From: a virus
Length of the DNA: 35,099 bases
IMG/VR virus record: IMGVR_UViG_3300011115_000070
Location: 1-35,099 of that record
Reading direction: 5' to 3' (one strand)
The notes under the pieces are model-generated. The model was given only the letters and a program-made list of their open reading frames with translations, was not told the origin of the DNA and ran no database searches. The position numbers were made by a program, and so were the translations under genes. Of this stretch, positions 13,556 to 22,005 are shown one piece after another. Within the stretch, counting starts at the first letter, position 1, and the number at the start of each line of letters is the position of its first letter.

Positions 13556-13713
13556 CGCTTATTCACAACCACCCAGCGGCAGATGCGTCCGTCTTTGTCT
13601 ATAAACTCGTTTGCGCTTGGCTTGTCATCCTTTTTAGGAATGCGGCAGACCAGCACCGTTTTTGTATCGGTATTGGGCCACGGGCTATCAGCGGAAGCAA
13701 TAAACTCGCTCAC
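13549..13713 (-). CDS. Small protein in lysis cluster (54 aa)
   Basis: The GTG start overlaps the preceding stop as GTGA and gives 54 residues: MSEFIASADSPWPNTDTKTV, a basic middle (RIPKKDDKPS), and two Cys near the end (GRICRW, NKRC). Its stop lies seven bases inside the next gene. Composition and tight overlaps make it a probable real gene. It has no lipobox or membrane helix, so it is not an outer-membrane spanin. Function unknown. Confidence 0.65.
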   Translation of the reverse strand: MSEFIASADSPWPNTDTKTVLVCRIPKKDDKPSANEFIDKDGRICRWVVVNKRC

Positions 13714-13928
13714 TTGTCTTGCTTCCCGTCTAGCTTGTCAAAGATTTTGCCTAGCATATCCTTGATGTCTTTCATATCGTCGCGGTAGTCTTGCTTGGCA
13801 ACGTAGACCAAGGGCAGCTTGGATATATCGCTTTTCAGTTCCTGCACCGCCGACCACAGTTCACGGGCGAACCATCCGGCCACAGCCAACGCCGCGCCAA
13901 ATAGGATGTTGAGTAAATGCTGTTCCAT
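13710..13928 (-). CDS. Small membrane protein with coiled coil, possible lysis role (72 aa)
   Basis: ATG 13928 overlaps the preceding TAA by one base and has AGGA upstream. The protein has an N-terminal membrane helix (LLNILFGAALAVAGWFA), then a helical charged region ending DMKDIKDMLGKIFDKLDGKQ. This is the layout of an inner-membrane spanin or an XhlA-like haemolysin accessory. No partner lipoprotein gene is seen nearby, so the spanin idea stays open. Confidence 0.7.
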   Translation of the reverse strand: MEQHLLNILFGAALAVAGWFARELWSAVQELKSDISKLPLVYVAKQDYRDDMKDIKDMLGKIFDKLDGKQDK

Positions 13929-15727
13929 TATCGTCCTGCCGCTTGTTGTTGTGCTAGTGCCTCTTGGTTGGCTTGCAGCCAAGCATCAAATCCGCTTTGC
14001 TGCTGATTGGCAAGTTGGTTGGCCGCTAGTGTTGCCTGCCGTGCTTGCTGCGCGTTCATTGGGATTTGAGATGCCAATCTTTTAGCGTTTGCAACAGTAG
14101 GCGCAAGCGCATTGGTAACCGGCACTGCAATATTTCTAGCACCGCGTGCCGCTGCACCAGCGCCATATGCTGCTTCACCAACCAAACGCGGACTCATAAA
14201 TGGCATAGCGGCCAAAACGGAAGGGTTAGAAAACGCTGCTAATCCTGCACCTATAGCGCCACCTTGAGCAGCTAAATTGCGTGGAAGTTTTGCGGTCATT
14301 GCTTGCCCAGCAAGTGCTGGCATCAATTCAGTTCCACCTTGCGCCGCAAGCTGTTCAGCCAATGCCGTGCGTTGCCCGTAATTGGTAATCACGTTGTTGC
14401 GGGTTAGGGATTGCAATTTACGCAATGCAGTGTCATCAGATGCTTTTTTACCCAATGACAATGTGCGCTCAATCTCATGGATAAGGTCGCTGGATTCGCT
14501 GTAATCCTTCATCACCTTTGCGTAGGTTGGAGCTTGGGCGCTAATTTCAGATTTCACCGCATCATAGATTTTTTTGCCAGCAGAAAATGCTGTTTTTTCT
14601 TCTGGCCCTAATTTGCCAAAATCTTCCCAAATGCTTTGCTTTAAATAATCAAGACCTTCTGGCGTATGGTATTCAACAGGATCAAGATTTTTCCATTGAT
14701 CTATTTTTGTTCTTATTTTTTGTAATGCTTCAACCGCTTTTGCGTCTTTTGGTATTCCTGATTTTTTAAAACTGACCATGCTTTCGGCATCTGCCAAAGC
14801 CTTGTCAATTCCTGCAAAATCAAGAACAGTTTTATCGTTGGTAATGTCCACCATGCCAGATCGGTAATCCGCTTGCTTGGCAGCATTCATGTTAGCTAGA
14901 TTTGATCTTGCGTCATCCAACACTTGCGTAATGGGAACATCTCCGCGTATATTTTCCTTAAACGCTGTTTTACCTTTTAGACCCGATTCAAATGCTGTCT
15001 TAACGGTGTCACCGCCAACGCCAGTGCTTAATCCCAAAACATTAGGCAAAACTTCTGTGCCTAACTTGGGTACTAGTTGAACGCCTTTAATCATGGCGTT
15101 AACAGGATTTGTGACATCACTAGCCCTAGTCAAAGCATTAGCCACTGCCGCTGTTCTGCCGCCCATGTTGGCGGCTCTAAGCGCAGCACCGCCACCTCCT
15201 AGCAGCATAGATACATCGCCGACAAAACGAAACGGGTCTTCCTCCATCGTCTTTTGGAATTCAGCGCCCGAACTGTAAGGCTTTACAAATTCTTGACCGG
15301 CTGCACCCGCAACAGTTTGCGCTCGTTGTAAAGCGGCAGGGTTACCCAAAGGGTTGTATTGTGATGTCTCAATGGCCGTTAAACCGCGTTGCACCGGCCC
15401 TGGAAGCGCCTTGTAAACACCGCCCGCCACAATGTCGCCAATGCCTTGCGCGGTTTGCAATGGACTTGATACGGCCTCTGCTAAACCGCCAATGGTGTTG
15501 CGGTACAAGCTAGGCAATGCGCTTTCAACTGTCTTGCCAAATTCATAACCTGCGGGTTGCGCTGCACCAGCACGGGCAGCAGGCATACCCTCGCCAGCGG
15601 GTGCTGCTTGCAAACCTTCCGCAGTCTTTGCCTCTTGGTAAGCCCTAGCCACCGTTTCAAAGTCAGGAGTGCCTTGTTTGTCTTTGTTAGCAACAATCCA
15701 TTTGGCGTAGTCTTCAGCTTTTGCCAT
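13928..15727 (-). CDS. Internal virion / DNA-ejection protein (599 aa)
   Basis: This large, Ala-rich, mainly helical protein lies at the position of P22 gp16/gp20, after the gp7-like gene. The N-terminus has AEDYAKWIVANKDKQGTPDF followed by ETVARAYQEAKT, a segment I have seen at the start of ejection-type proteins of environmental podoviruses. The middle is helical with few aromatic residues, and the end is Gln/Ala-rich (QANQEALAQQQAAGR). Such proteins leave the capsid with the DNA and help it cross the envelope. I see no lysozyme motif. The stop overlaps the next start by one base. Confidence 0.7.
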   Translation of the reverse strand: MAKAEDYAKWIVANKDKQGTPDFETVARAYQEAKTAEGLQAAPAGEGMPAARAGAAQPAGYEFGKTVESALPSLYRNTIGGLAEAVSSPLQTAQGIGDIVAGGVYKALPGPVQRGLTAIETSQYNPLGNPAALQRAQTVAGAAGQEFVKPYSSGAEFQKTMEEDPFRFVGDVSMLLGGGGAALRAANMGGRTAAVANALTRASDVTNPVNAMIKGVQLVPKLGTEVLPNVLGLSTGVGGDTVKTAFESGLKGKTAFKENIRGDVPITQVLDDARSNLANMNAAKQADYRSGMVDITNDKTVLDFAGIDKALADAESMVSFKKSGIPKDAKAVEALQKIRTKIDQWKNLDPVEYHTPEGLDYLKQSIWEDFGKLGPEEKTAFSAGKKIYDAVKSEISAQAPTYAKVMKDYSESSDLIHEIERTLSLGKKASDDTALRKLQSLTRNNVITNYGQRTALAEQLAAQGGTELMPALAGQAMTAKLPRNLAAQGGAIGAGLAAFSNPSVLAAMPFMSPRLVGEAAYGAGAAARGARNIAVPVTNALAPTVANAKRLASQIPMNAQQARQATLAANQLANQQQSGFDAWLQANQEALAQQQAAGR

Positions 15728-15728
15728 G

Positions 15729-17219
15729 CTACCTCCGACCTTTGTTTAAGATTGCATCTGCTGCGCTCATTGCGGAACTACCACCGGCAGCCGCTGGTGC
15801 TGGCGGTGGCACTAATTTCGCCGCTTTTCCTGCCGCAATTCTTGCCGCGCTAATGACATTTTCCAATCGTTTTTGTTTATCCAAAATTTGATTTGGTTTA
15901 TCACCAATTTGCGGAAAATAAGCTTCTCGATAGCCTTCTAATTGTTCTTTGGTATACGCGGCTCCAGTGCCAAGCGTCAGCGCTGCATCAAGAATATCTA
16001 GTTGCGCTGATGCCACTTGTTGCCGCGCTTCTGGTGTCAAAGTATTTGCCAACGGCGTTGACAATTTTGCAACTGCTGAAGCAAACAACCCAGGTTTAGC
16101 TGCATTAGGGTCTTTTACCAATGCTTCTGTTAATTGACCTTCTGAAAATTGCAACCGTTGCAACAATGTTGCGGCCTTGCGTTCACCTTCAGTTGCTGCG
16201 CCTTCTTTTACTTTATCAGCAGGGCCACCTGGAATAGGCTCAAGGGTTGTGCCACTAGCGTCATAACGGTATCCACTAGGCGCTTTAAGTTTTGCAGCCC
16301 CACCCGTTGCTGCTTTACCCGCACCACCTTTAGCAACAATAGGCAAACCGCCTTGAATCGGCGTTGGGACTAAAGTTCCTTCTGCATCAAGGGTATACGG
16401 AACATTGCCAATTTTCAATATCTTGGCCGCAGCAGCGGCTGCTGGCACTCTGTCTGCGGAAATGATTTGACCTGTGTCCTGATCTAGTGCTTTGCCAGCA
16501 CCAAGACTCAGATAACGCCCACCTTCACCGCGTCCAGGTTTTAATGATTGCTCAAAAGCCTTCACCAACAAGTCACGGTCATTTTTCCAGCCAGGTGCTG
16601 GCGTGCCGCCACGCGAAAATTGCTGGTCGCCTTCTTGAATTTTCTTTAGCAAAGCAGCAGCATCTTGCAAAGGATTGATTGGCCTAACCATTGCGTTTGC
16701 CACAGGCTCAGTAACAACGCTTGGTGCGACTGTGCCCGCAAGGGTGTTAGGCATTGCAGACATTGGCGCGGCAGTAGCATTGACGGAAGCTGAATTAGCA
16801 ACTGGCATCCGACTTGCTTCGTAATCTCTTTGGTTTTTGTACGCTTGCAATACTTGCAAAGATTTTAGAAGTTGCTCACCACCGGCTCGCACCATAGGAT
16901 TGGGGTGATTAAACATTTGTTCAGCGGCCGCAAATGGATCTCGCGGTGCTTCTGAATGTTCTGCGGCTTTAGCCATAACTGTTTTTACATAGTTATCAGC
17001 TTCAGTTGCTTGATCCAACGTCAGTTTTGACGTGGCGGCACGGGACTGCGCTTCTTGCATCCGCAGCGGAGCCATCTGCTGTTGCTCTTGCATCTGCATC
17101 TGTGCAAGTTGATTCTGAGTGCCCGCGTTTACAACATTCATAAGCTGGCCGTATTGAGCAATTGGGCTTTCCAACTGAAGCGGCTGCCCGCCCAATGCAA
17201 TTCGTGTATCTAATGGCAT
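15729..17219 (-). CDS. Internal virion / DNA-ejection protein (496 aa)
   Basis: It starts MPLDTRIALGGQPLQLESPI, followed by AQYGQLMNV, then a long Gln/Met-rich helix (LAQMQMQEQQQMAPLRMQEA). The centre is low-complexity Ala/Gly/Pro, and the end returns to helix (ILDAALTLGTGAAYTKEQLE, then PQIGDKPNQILDKQKRLE). This is the build of P22 gp20-type ejection proteins, and it lies between a gp7-like gene and another large internal protein. Assignment to gp20 or gp16 by letter is not possible by eye. AGG lies before the ATG. Confidence 0.7.
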   Translation of the reverse strand: MPLDTRIALGGQPLQLESPIAQYGQLMNVVNAGTQNQLAQMQMQEQQQMAPLRMQEAQSRAATSKLTLDQATEADNYVKTVMAKAAEHSEAPRDPFAAAEQMFNHPNPMVRAGGEQLLKSLQVLQAYKNQRDYEASRMPVANSASVNATAAPMSAMPNTLAGTVAPSVVTEPVANAMVRPINPLQDAAALLKKIQEGDQQFSRGGTPAPGWKNDRDLLVKAFEQSLKPGRGEGGRYLSLGAGKALDQDTGQIISADRVPAAAAAAKILKIGNVPYTLDAEGTLVPTPIQGGLPIVAKGGAGKAATGGAAKLKAPSGYRYDASGTTLEPIPGGPADKVKEGAATEGERKAATLLQRLQFSEGQLTEALVKDPNAAKPGLFASAVAKLSTPLANTLTPEARQQVASAQLDILDAALTLGTGAAYTKEQLEGYREAYFPQIGDKPNQILDKQKRLENVISAARIAAGKAAKLVPPPAPAAAGGSSAMSAADAILNKGRR

Positions 17220-17228
17220 GATTGTTCC

Positions 17229-17882
17229 TTAACCCAATGGTACGCCTTGTTGCGGCCTAAACATTTGATTTACTGGGCTGTTGTAGTTCAGATAATTTGA
17301 CAGCCCGCTGTTGATGGCGTTGCCAACACCGACATAGCCAGACGCTCGCGCATTAGCACCGCCCATGTACGCTTCACCGGCATTGCTTGCCATGTTTTGA
17401 CCCGCCGCGCCAATGGTGTTGGCCGTGGTTTGGCCCATTCCAGTAAGCGATTGCAGCGGGTTTAGACGCGCTTGGCGTTCAGCTTGATAACGGTTGAATG
17501 CGTTGGTGTACTCTTGCGAACCCATGTCTTGGCCGTAACGTGTAGCGGCTTTTAATGCACCGCCCGAAATCAGACCTCCGCGTGCAGCCGCCGAACGCTC
17601 TAGCGCTTTTTGGCCTTCTGACAAACGAAATCCATAGCCTGGGTCTTGCTGAAACTGCTCCATGCTAAACGGTGTGTACCGAGATGCTTTTACCAACTCA
17701 GGTAGTGCGTTAACGCCTGCTTTGTAAAACGGTTGTTGCCGTTGTACATTTTCTCTGTACATTCTTTCTTGCAATGCAGCCGATTGATCGGCGGCTTGCG
17801 ATTGCGTTTGCGCGGCCTTGTTGGCCTGATTTGCGCTAAGTAGGCTAGAGCCTACGATTGCTGCGGCGGTCATCCATGCCAT
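17229..17882 (-). CDS. P22 gp7-like DNA-ejection protein
   Basis: This 217-residue protein has the signature of DNA-transfer proteins. It has an Ala-rich N-terminal segment (AAAIVGSSLLSANQANKAAQ), QQPFYKAGVNALPELVK, then DPGYGFRLSEGQKALERSAA followed by ARGGLISGGALKAATRYGQD and QEYTNAFNRY, and a Gly/Asn-rich end. In P22-type virions it leaves first with the genome and forms part of the trans-envelope channel. Its position before two large internal proteins fits the P22 order 7-20-16. Confidence 0.85.
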   Translation of the reverse strand: MAWMTAAAIVGSSLLSANQANKAAQTQSQAADQSAALQERMYRENVQRQQPFYKAGVNALPELVKASRYTPFSMEQFQQDPGYGFRLSEGQKALERSAAARGGLISGGALKAATRYGQDMGSQEYTNAFNRYQAERQARLNPLQSLTGMGQTTANTIGAAGQNMASNAGEAYMGGANARASGYVGVGNAINSGLSNYLNYNSPVNQMFRPQQGVPLG

Positions 17883-17883
17883 A

Positions 17884-18246
17884 TCAAACTCCTTCGCTCA
17901 TAGCTAGAGCAATGTTTTGCACCTGGCGAACATCCACCGGCGCTATAAGAACTTCGTCAATTTCATCTTCGTCGGTGCAGTCCGTTGCGTGAATGCAATA
18001 CCACACCACATCTGTAAGCGACTTTACACCATGATGTCTGCCAGCAGCAATGCTAAGACAAGCAGGCGCGTGCATCACAGATGTTTCCCCGTCAACTATC
18101 AACTCAATTGAGCCGCTTGCCAAGATGGACAAATGGCTGTGCTTATGGGTGTGCTGCATTAGCCAACTTCCCGCTGGAATGATGGTTTCCTTGGCGTACA
18201 CGCCGCTGGAAAAGTGATGCTTGATTTCGGGTTCAATAAAGTTCAT
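17884..18246 (-). CDS. Cupin-fold protein next to tailspike
   Basis: The 120-residue reading from ATG 18246 is preferred over 18297, which would run back through the tailspike end. The cupin motif is visible: MQHTHKHSHLSILASGSIEL followed by a short beta strand with IVDGE, then AAGRHHGVKSL. These give the metal-type histidines. An acidic tail (DCTDEDEIDEVL) ends the protein. Cupins near tail genes occur in environmental phages; they may be small structural trimers or sugar-binding enzymes. Here the neighbour is the tailspike, so a role in spike assembly or glycan chemistry is possible. Confidence 0.75.
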   Translation of the reverse strand: MNFIEPEIKHHFSSGVYAKETIIPAGSWLMQHTHKHSHLSILASGSIELIVDGETSVMHAPACLSIAAGRHHGVKSLTDVVWYCIHATDCTDEDEIDEVLIAPVDVRQVQNIALAMSEGV

Positions 18247-18260
18247 GGTTTTGCTTCTAT

Positions 18261-20180
18261 TTAAGCCCAACCAGTAGCCATAGATTTCACCAGCCAATTG
18301 CCATCGGATAGCTTTTCCAAAGTTATGCTGCCACCGTTTACAGATGATTGAATTGAAGTCCCCGCAACAGTGGTTAGCGGATGTATAACCGCCGTAGCTA
18401 AAGGTGTAAACCGAATGTAGTAGCCCGAATTACCAGATGCGTCAAGATTCAATTCAGAGCCATAGGGAAACAAAGAATCGGTAACCGTTCTGTTGTTGGG
18501 TGAACTAAAATTGTTGTACCTGTTCCAATCCACATATGAATCCAATGTTTTGGACGTGCTAAGTGGAACCGTAACATTATTGATGTCGTTAAAACGCCAA
18601 TTCGTTGGCAGAAATATTCGCATCTTGCTGCCGCCTAATCCGGTCACAAAATTGATGTAACCAGAAAAATACACATCGGTTATTGCGCTTGCATTACCAG
18701 CAGCAAGTGTGTATTGCAAAGTAGATGAATTGTCTACAACAGTAACATTATTAAAGGAAATTTTCCCAACTTGGGCATTAGCTAAAACGTCATTGTTGCC
18801 GTTAATGGTTATAGCCGAACCCAAATATGTAGTTGTGTTTGCAGCAGTGTTAGCGTTTCTGATAAAAATATTGTTGAAGTACATAAAGTCAAAATTGACG
18901 CTATGCCTTCCCGCAGCTATTGCAGAATATGTGGTGTCATAAAAAGAACAGTTACTTACGGATATGTTGCCGTAAACTTTTACGCCTGTTGGGTCTGCAC
19001 AATTAGCATCAAAAGTAAAGCCGTATGCGTTATCGTAAAAAGCACAATTTTCAACTGTAAGGTTAAAGTTGTTGTTTACGGTAGGCAACACGCTGCCTGG
19101 GCTTAATGTGTAGCTGTAAGGCAAAAATACGCTTAGTCCAGCGCCGTCATTGTTGTTGAATTCGCAATTGCTAATAACAATATCATCTAATTGCTGCCAG
19201 CTTCCTGCATCTGGCTCGATGTCTATGCCAGACGATGGAGTGGTTCCAGTAGTGTTTTTGAACACGCAATTGTTAATTGTTATTTTTTTGCCTGATACAA
19301 GACTCAAGCCTTGCCGTCTGTTGTTGTCGCAGATGCAATTTTCAATGGTAATGTTTTCGGAAGTTGGCCCAACCAACTCATCGCTTGAAGTGATAACAAT
19401 TCCATCGCCGCCAGTGTCTTTAACAGTCAGGCCAGACACTACAACGGTGTTAGCTATGTTGATAAACACTCCATGCCTTTGTTCGCCGCTTGTGTATTCG
19501 CTTTTTATTCCCGTTATTGTCGCGCCATTACCCAAAACACGGACATTAGACACGCCTTGAATAGTCAACATCCTATGATTTGCAGGGATGTTGGATATAG
19601 CTTTGATTGTTGTTCCTGCCGTCATTACCAATGTGGTATTTGACGGGGGGAAAATTTGGTCTACTACAAAAGTGCCTTCTGGGAAATATATTGTGCTTGC
19701 GCCGCTATCTAACGCAAATTGAATAGCGTTAGTGTCAACTGTCGTACCGTCACCTACCGCGCCAAAGTCTGTGATACTGACTGTTTCACGCAACTTGGCT
19801 TGAACAGTAGTGGCTACAGAGTCAGCCCCGCCTTGGGTGTACCCGATAAGAGACGCGCCAGAAGACAACGCCAAAGTGGCAAATGTGGACGCAAGCGTGG
19901 CCTGATCCGCACCATTCAAATTGTCAACAGTCCAAATTTCCACGTTAGTGGAACTTGCAAGTTTTAGCTTATAGGTAGCAGAACTTAGCCAAACATTGGC
20001 CTCGCCTCGACTGTCCAAGATGATTGGATTGGTGTTGGCAGTGTTGCCGGACGAACTGGTGTATGTCGTTAATGGGGTAGTAGTGCCAGCCGCATAACTG
20101 TATAGCTTGCCGCCTGACAATGGTACGCCATTAGCATCAAAAAATTGCAGCTTTGGAGGCGTTGCGATAGATGTAGTCAT
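18261..20180 (-). CDS. Tailspike, pectate-lyase-type right-handed beta-helix
   Basis: This 639-residue receptor-binding and probably glycan-cleaving protein has an N-terminal virion-binding domain of P22-tailspike style (PPKLQFFDANGVPLSGGKLY followed by SYAAG, then ILDSRGEANVWL). A short neck follows, then the pectate-lyase-3 entry ITDFGAVGDGTTVDTNAIQF and STIYFPEGTFVVDQ (about 130-175). About 15 beta-helix coils follow, many with Asn/Cys repeats of the IENCICDNNRRQGLSL kind. The C-terminal region (from about 520) is probably the trimerisation or capping domain. AGGATGG precedes the ATG. The spike decides host range. Confidence 0.9.
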   Translation of the reverse strand: MTTSIATPPKLQFFDANGVPLSGGKLYSYAAGTTTPLTTYTSSSGNTANTNPIILDSRGEANVWLSSATYKLKLASSTNVEIWTVDNLNGADQATLASTFATLALSSGASLIGYTQGGADSVATTVQAKLRETVSITDFGAVGDGTTVDTNAIQFALDSGASTIYFPEGTFVVDQIFPPSNTTLVMTAGTTIKAISNIPANHRMLTIQGVSNVRVLGNGATITGIKSEYTSGEQRHGVFINIANTVVVSGLTVKDTGGDGIVITSSDELVGPTSENITIENCICDNNRRQGLSLVSGKKITINNCVFKNTTGTTPSSGIDIEPDAGSWQQLDDIVISNCEFNNNDGAGLSVFLPYSYTLSPGSVLPTVNNNFNLTVENCAFYDNAYGFTFDANCADPTGVKVYGNISVSNCSFYDTTYSAIAAGRHSVNFDFMYFNNIFIRNANTAANTTTYLGSAITINGNNDVLANAQVGKISFNNVTVVDNSSTLQYTLAAGNASAITDVYFSGYINFVTGLGGSKMRIFLPTNWRFNDINNVTVPLSTSKTLDSYVDWNRYNNFSSPNNRTVTDSLFPYGSELNLDASGNSGYYIRFTPLATAVIHPLTTVAGTSIQSSVNGGSITLEKLSDGNWLVKSMATGWA

Positions 20181-20183
20181 TTT

Positions 20184-20369
20184 TTACCATCCTGCTAGGG
20201 TTATGTATTTCTGCCCGTCATCGCCACAATCAGCTAGGAATTCATCCTTTTGTTCTGCGGAGTAGTTGCGGCATTTTACGCGCTTGAGTTCTTCATCCAC
20301 CAATTCAAGCCAAGCGGCTTCAAGCGTATTAGATTGCGTGTCGTGGGTCACAGTGGCTAGATAACTCAT
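20184..20369 (-). CDS. Small protein between tail fibre and tailspike (61 aa)
   Basis: This 61-residue acidic protein (MSYLATVTHDTQSNTLEAAW, ELKRVKCRNYSAEQKDEF, DCGDDGQKYITLAGW) overlaps the long fibre stop as ATGA and ends three bases before the tailspike. Small genes of this kind often accompany fibre genes, sometimes as chaperones, but I see no domain that proves it. Confidence 0.7.
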   Translation of the reverse strand: MSYLATVTHDTQSNTLEAAWLELVDEELKRVKCRNYSAEQKDEFLADCGDDGQKYITLAGW

Positions 20370-22003
20370 GCCGTTACTCCTTTAATGACGGCAAAATTGA
20401 ACACTGGCTGTTCAACCGTTGTCCCGCCCGTTGTGGCGAATGTTATCCTAAAGCTACCGGCGGCGGTAGCCGTGACAAATATCTGGTACAAGTCAGTTCC
20501 TGACTTTTGCGTGACATAAACAACATCGGTAGCCGCCACCGTTGAATTGGTCACTGTGAAACTTTGAAAAGTTGCAAGACCAGCCGCAGACACAAGCGTG
20601 ATAGCGCCATTGGTCTTGTTCAATGTCACGCCTGTAGTGCGTGATGTGACTTGGGTGACAGAGCCGCCAGAGCCTGTGCCATAGCCTAAACCGCCAGCAG
20701 CAGCGGTGACAAGCATGGAGCCGGTGGAAGTAATACGCACCATTTCTGTTGACGTAGAAAAATCGTCAGACATCCACCCAAAAGACATAACGGCTGCGTT
20801 GTTATTAAAATAACCGTTTTTTGCGCCTGCGCTACTGTTGGTGTCCGACAGTATTAACCGTGTATTTACTAGAGAAGATACATGGAGAAGTGATTGCGGT
20901 GAAGTAGTCCCAATACCTACATTCCCGCTGGCATCTTTGTAAATTTGGCTAGTGCCAATCGCAATAACGCCAGTGCCACCCGTCAACGTGGTGGTGTAAG
21001 AAAGACTTGTAAACGCGCCAGTGTTGGCTGTAGTTGCCCCAACAGTTCCATTGATGTTGATAGACGCAGTGCCGGTCAGGTTGGTGACTGTTCCGCTGCT
21101 TGGCGTACCTAGCGCATCACCATTTACAACAAACGCGCCAGCAGAGCCTGTGTTGACTCCAAGAGCCGTAACAACGCCTGTACCTGTAGTGATAGTGCTT
21201 GGCGCTACACCAGCACCACCACCTACTACCAAAGCGTTAGCAGCTAAAGCAGCCGAAGATGCCCAGGTTGATGCGCTAGAAAAATACACTACGCCGCCGC
21301 TAGTTCCGGCCACTGTTAACGCTGGCGTGGTGGTGGCAGTAGCAACAGTAATAAGGCCACCAGTAAAGCTGACGCTTGTCACGGTTCCGCTTGTGGCAGG
21401 TGAAGCCCAAGTTGGTGCGCCGCCGGTAGTGGCTGTTAAAACTTGGCCTGTTGTGCCAGCAGCGGTGAACGCATACGCTGTACCCGTCCCATAAGCTACA
21501 CCGTAGGTTGTAGGGGTCGCAGAGCCGTTTGTTCCACCACTGGCAATAGCCAAGGTGCCTGCAAGCGTTACAGCGCCTGTGGTGGCCGTTGTTGGCGTTA
21601 AGCCGGTAGTGCCGCCCGAAAAAGACAACACGCCCGTGTTGCTGATGGTTACATTGCCTGTTGCGCTAGACACTGAGATGCCCGCGCCTGCTACGTTGGA
21701 CAGCACGCCAGAATTGGCAATTGTGATAGTTCCTAAAGCATTGGTAACTGTAATCCCACTGCTAGGTGTTAGCGTGTTAAGGGTGTACCCTGTGCCATTA
21801 CCAATCAGTAGCTGGCCGTTGGTAGGGATAGTATTTAGCCCCGTGCCACCGCTAGTTACGGGAATAATGCCAGTGCCTGTTCCAACAAGGTCATACAAGC
21901 TATAAAACCAGCGATACCATTCACGCGACACCGCCCCAGTTCGCTCGTCAATAAGCGAAACCCTTGGGGGCGTGATTTGCGTGGAATTGGGGCTGGTAGC
22001 CAT
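20366..22003 (-). CDS. Long tail fibre / appendage protein
   Basis: This 545-residue protein has an N-terminal virion-binding segment (TQITPPRVSLIDERTGAVSR, then EWYRWFYSLYDLV) and a long Gly/Thr/Ser beta-repeat shaft with PVTSGGTGLN and PTNGQLLIGNGTGYTL. A GIGTTSPQSLLHVSS knob segment lies in the second half. Residues 206-300 are strongly similar to 163-252 of the fibre at 30496-31635, and the last about 100 residues resemble the decoration-like protein at 25244-25660. The gene is therefore a mosaic of domains reused in this genome. It lies after the gp10-like gene, where P22 has its needle (gp26), so it may replace or add to the needle. Confidence 0.8.
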   Translation of the reverse strand: MATSPNSTQITPPRVSLIDERTGAVSREWYRWFYSLYDLVGTGTGIIPVTSGGTGLNTIPTNGQLLIGNGTGYTLNTLTPSSGITVTNALGTITIANSGVLSNVAGAGISVSSATGNVTISNTGVLSFSGGTTGLTPTTATTGAVTLAGTLAIASGGTNGSATPTTYGVAYGTGTAYAFTAAGTTGQVLTATTGGAPTWASPATSGTVTSVSFTGGLITVATATTTPALTVAGTSGGVVYFSSASTWASSAALAANALVVGGGAGVAPSTITTGTGVVTALGVNTGSAGAFVVNGDALGTPSSGTVTNLTGTASININGTVGATTANTGAFTSLSYTTTLTGGTGVIAIGTSQIYKDASGNVGIGTTSPQSLLHVSSLVNTRLILSDTNSSAGAKNGYFNNNAAVMSFGWMSDDFSTSTEMVRITSTGSMLVTAAAGGLGYGTGSGGSVTQVTSRTTGVTLNKTNGAITLVSAAGLATFQSFTVTNSTVAATDVVYVTQKSGTDLYQIFVTATAAGSFRITFATTGGTTVEQPVFNFAVIKGVTA

Positions 22004-22005
22004 AG

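Noticed and set aside
21021-21494. Plus-strand 157-residue frame in the long fibre gene
   Set aside because: Val/Pro/Ala-rich mirror of the Gly/Thr/Ser fibre repeat; similar mirrors occur at 23742-24368 and 30836-31324.
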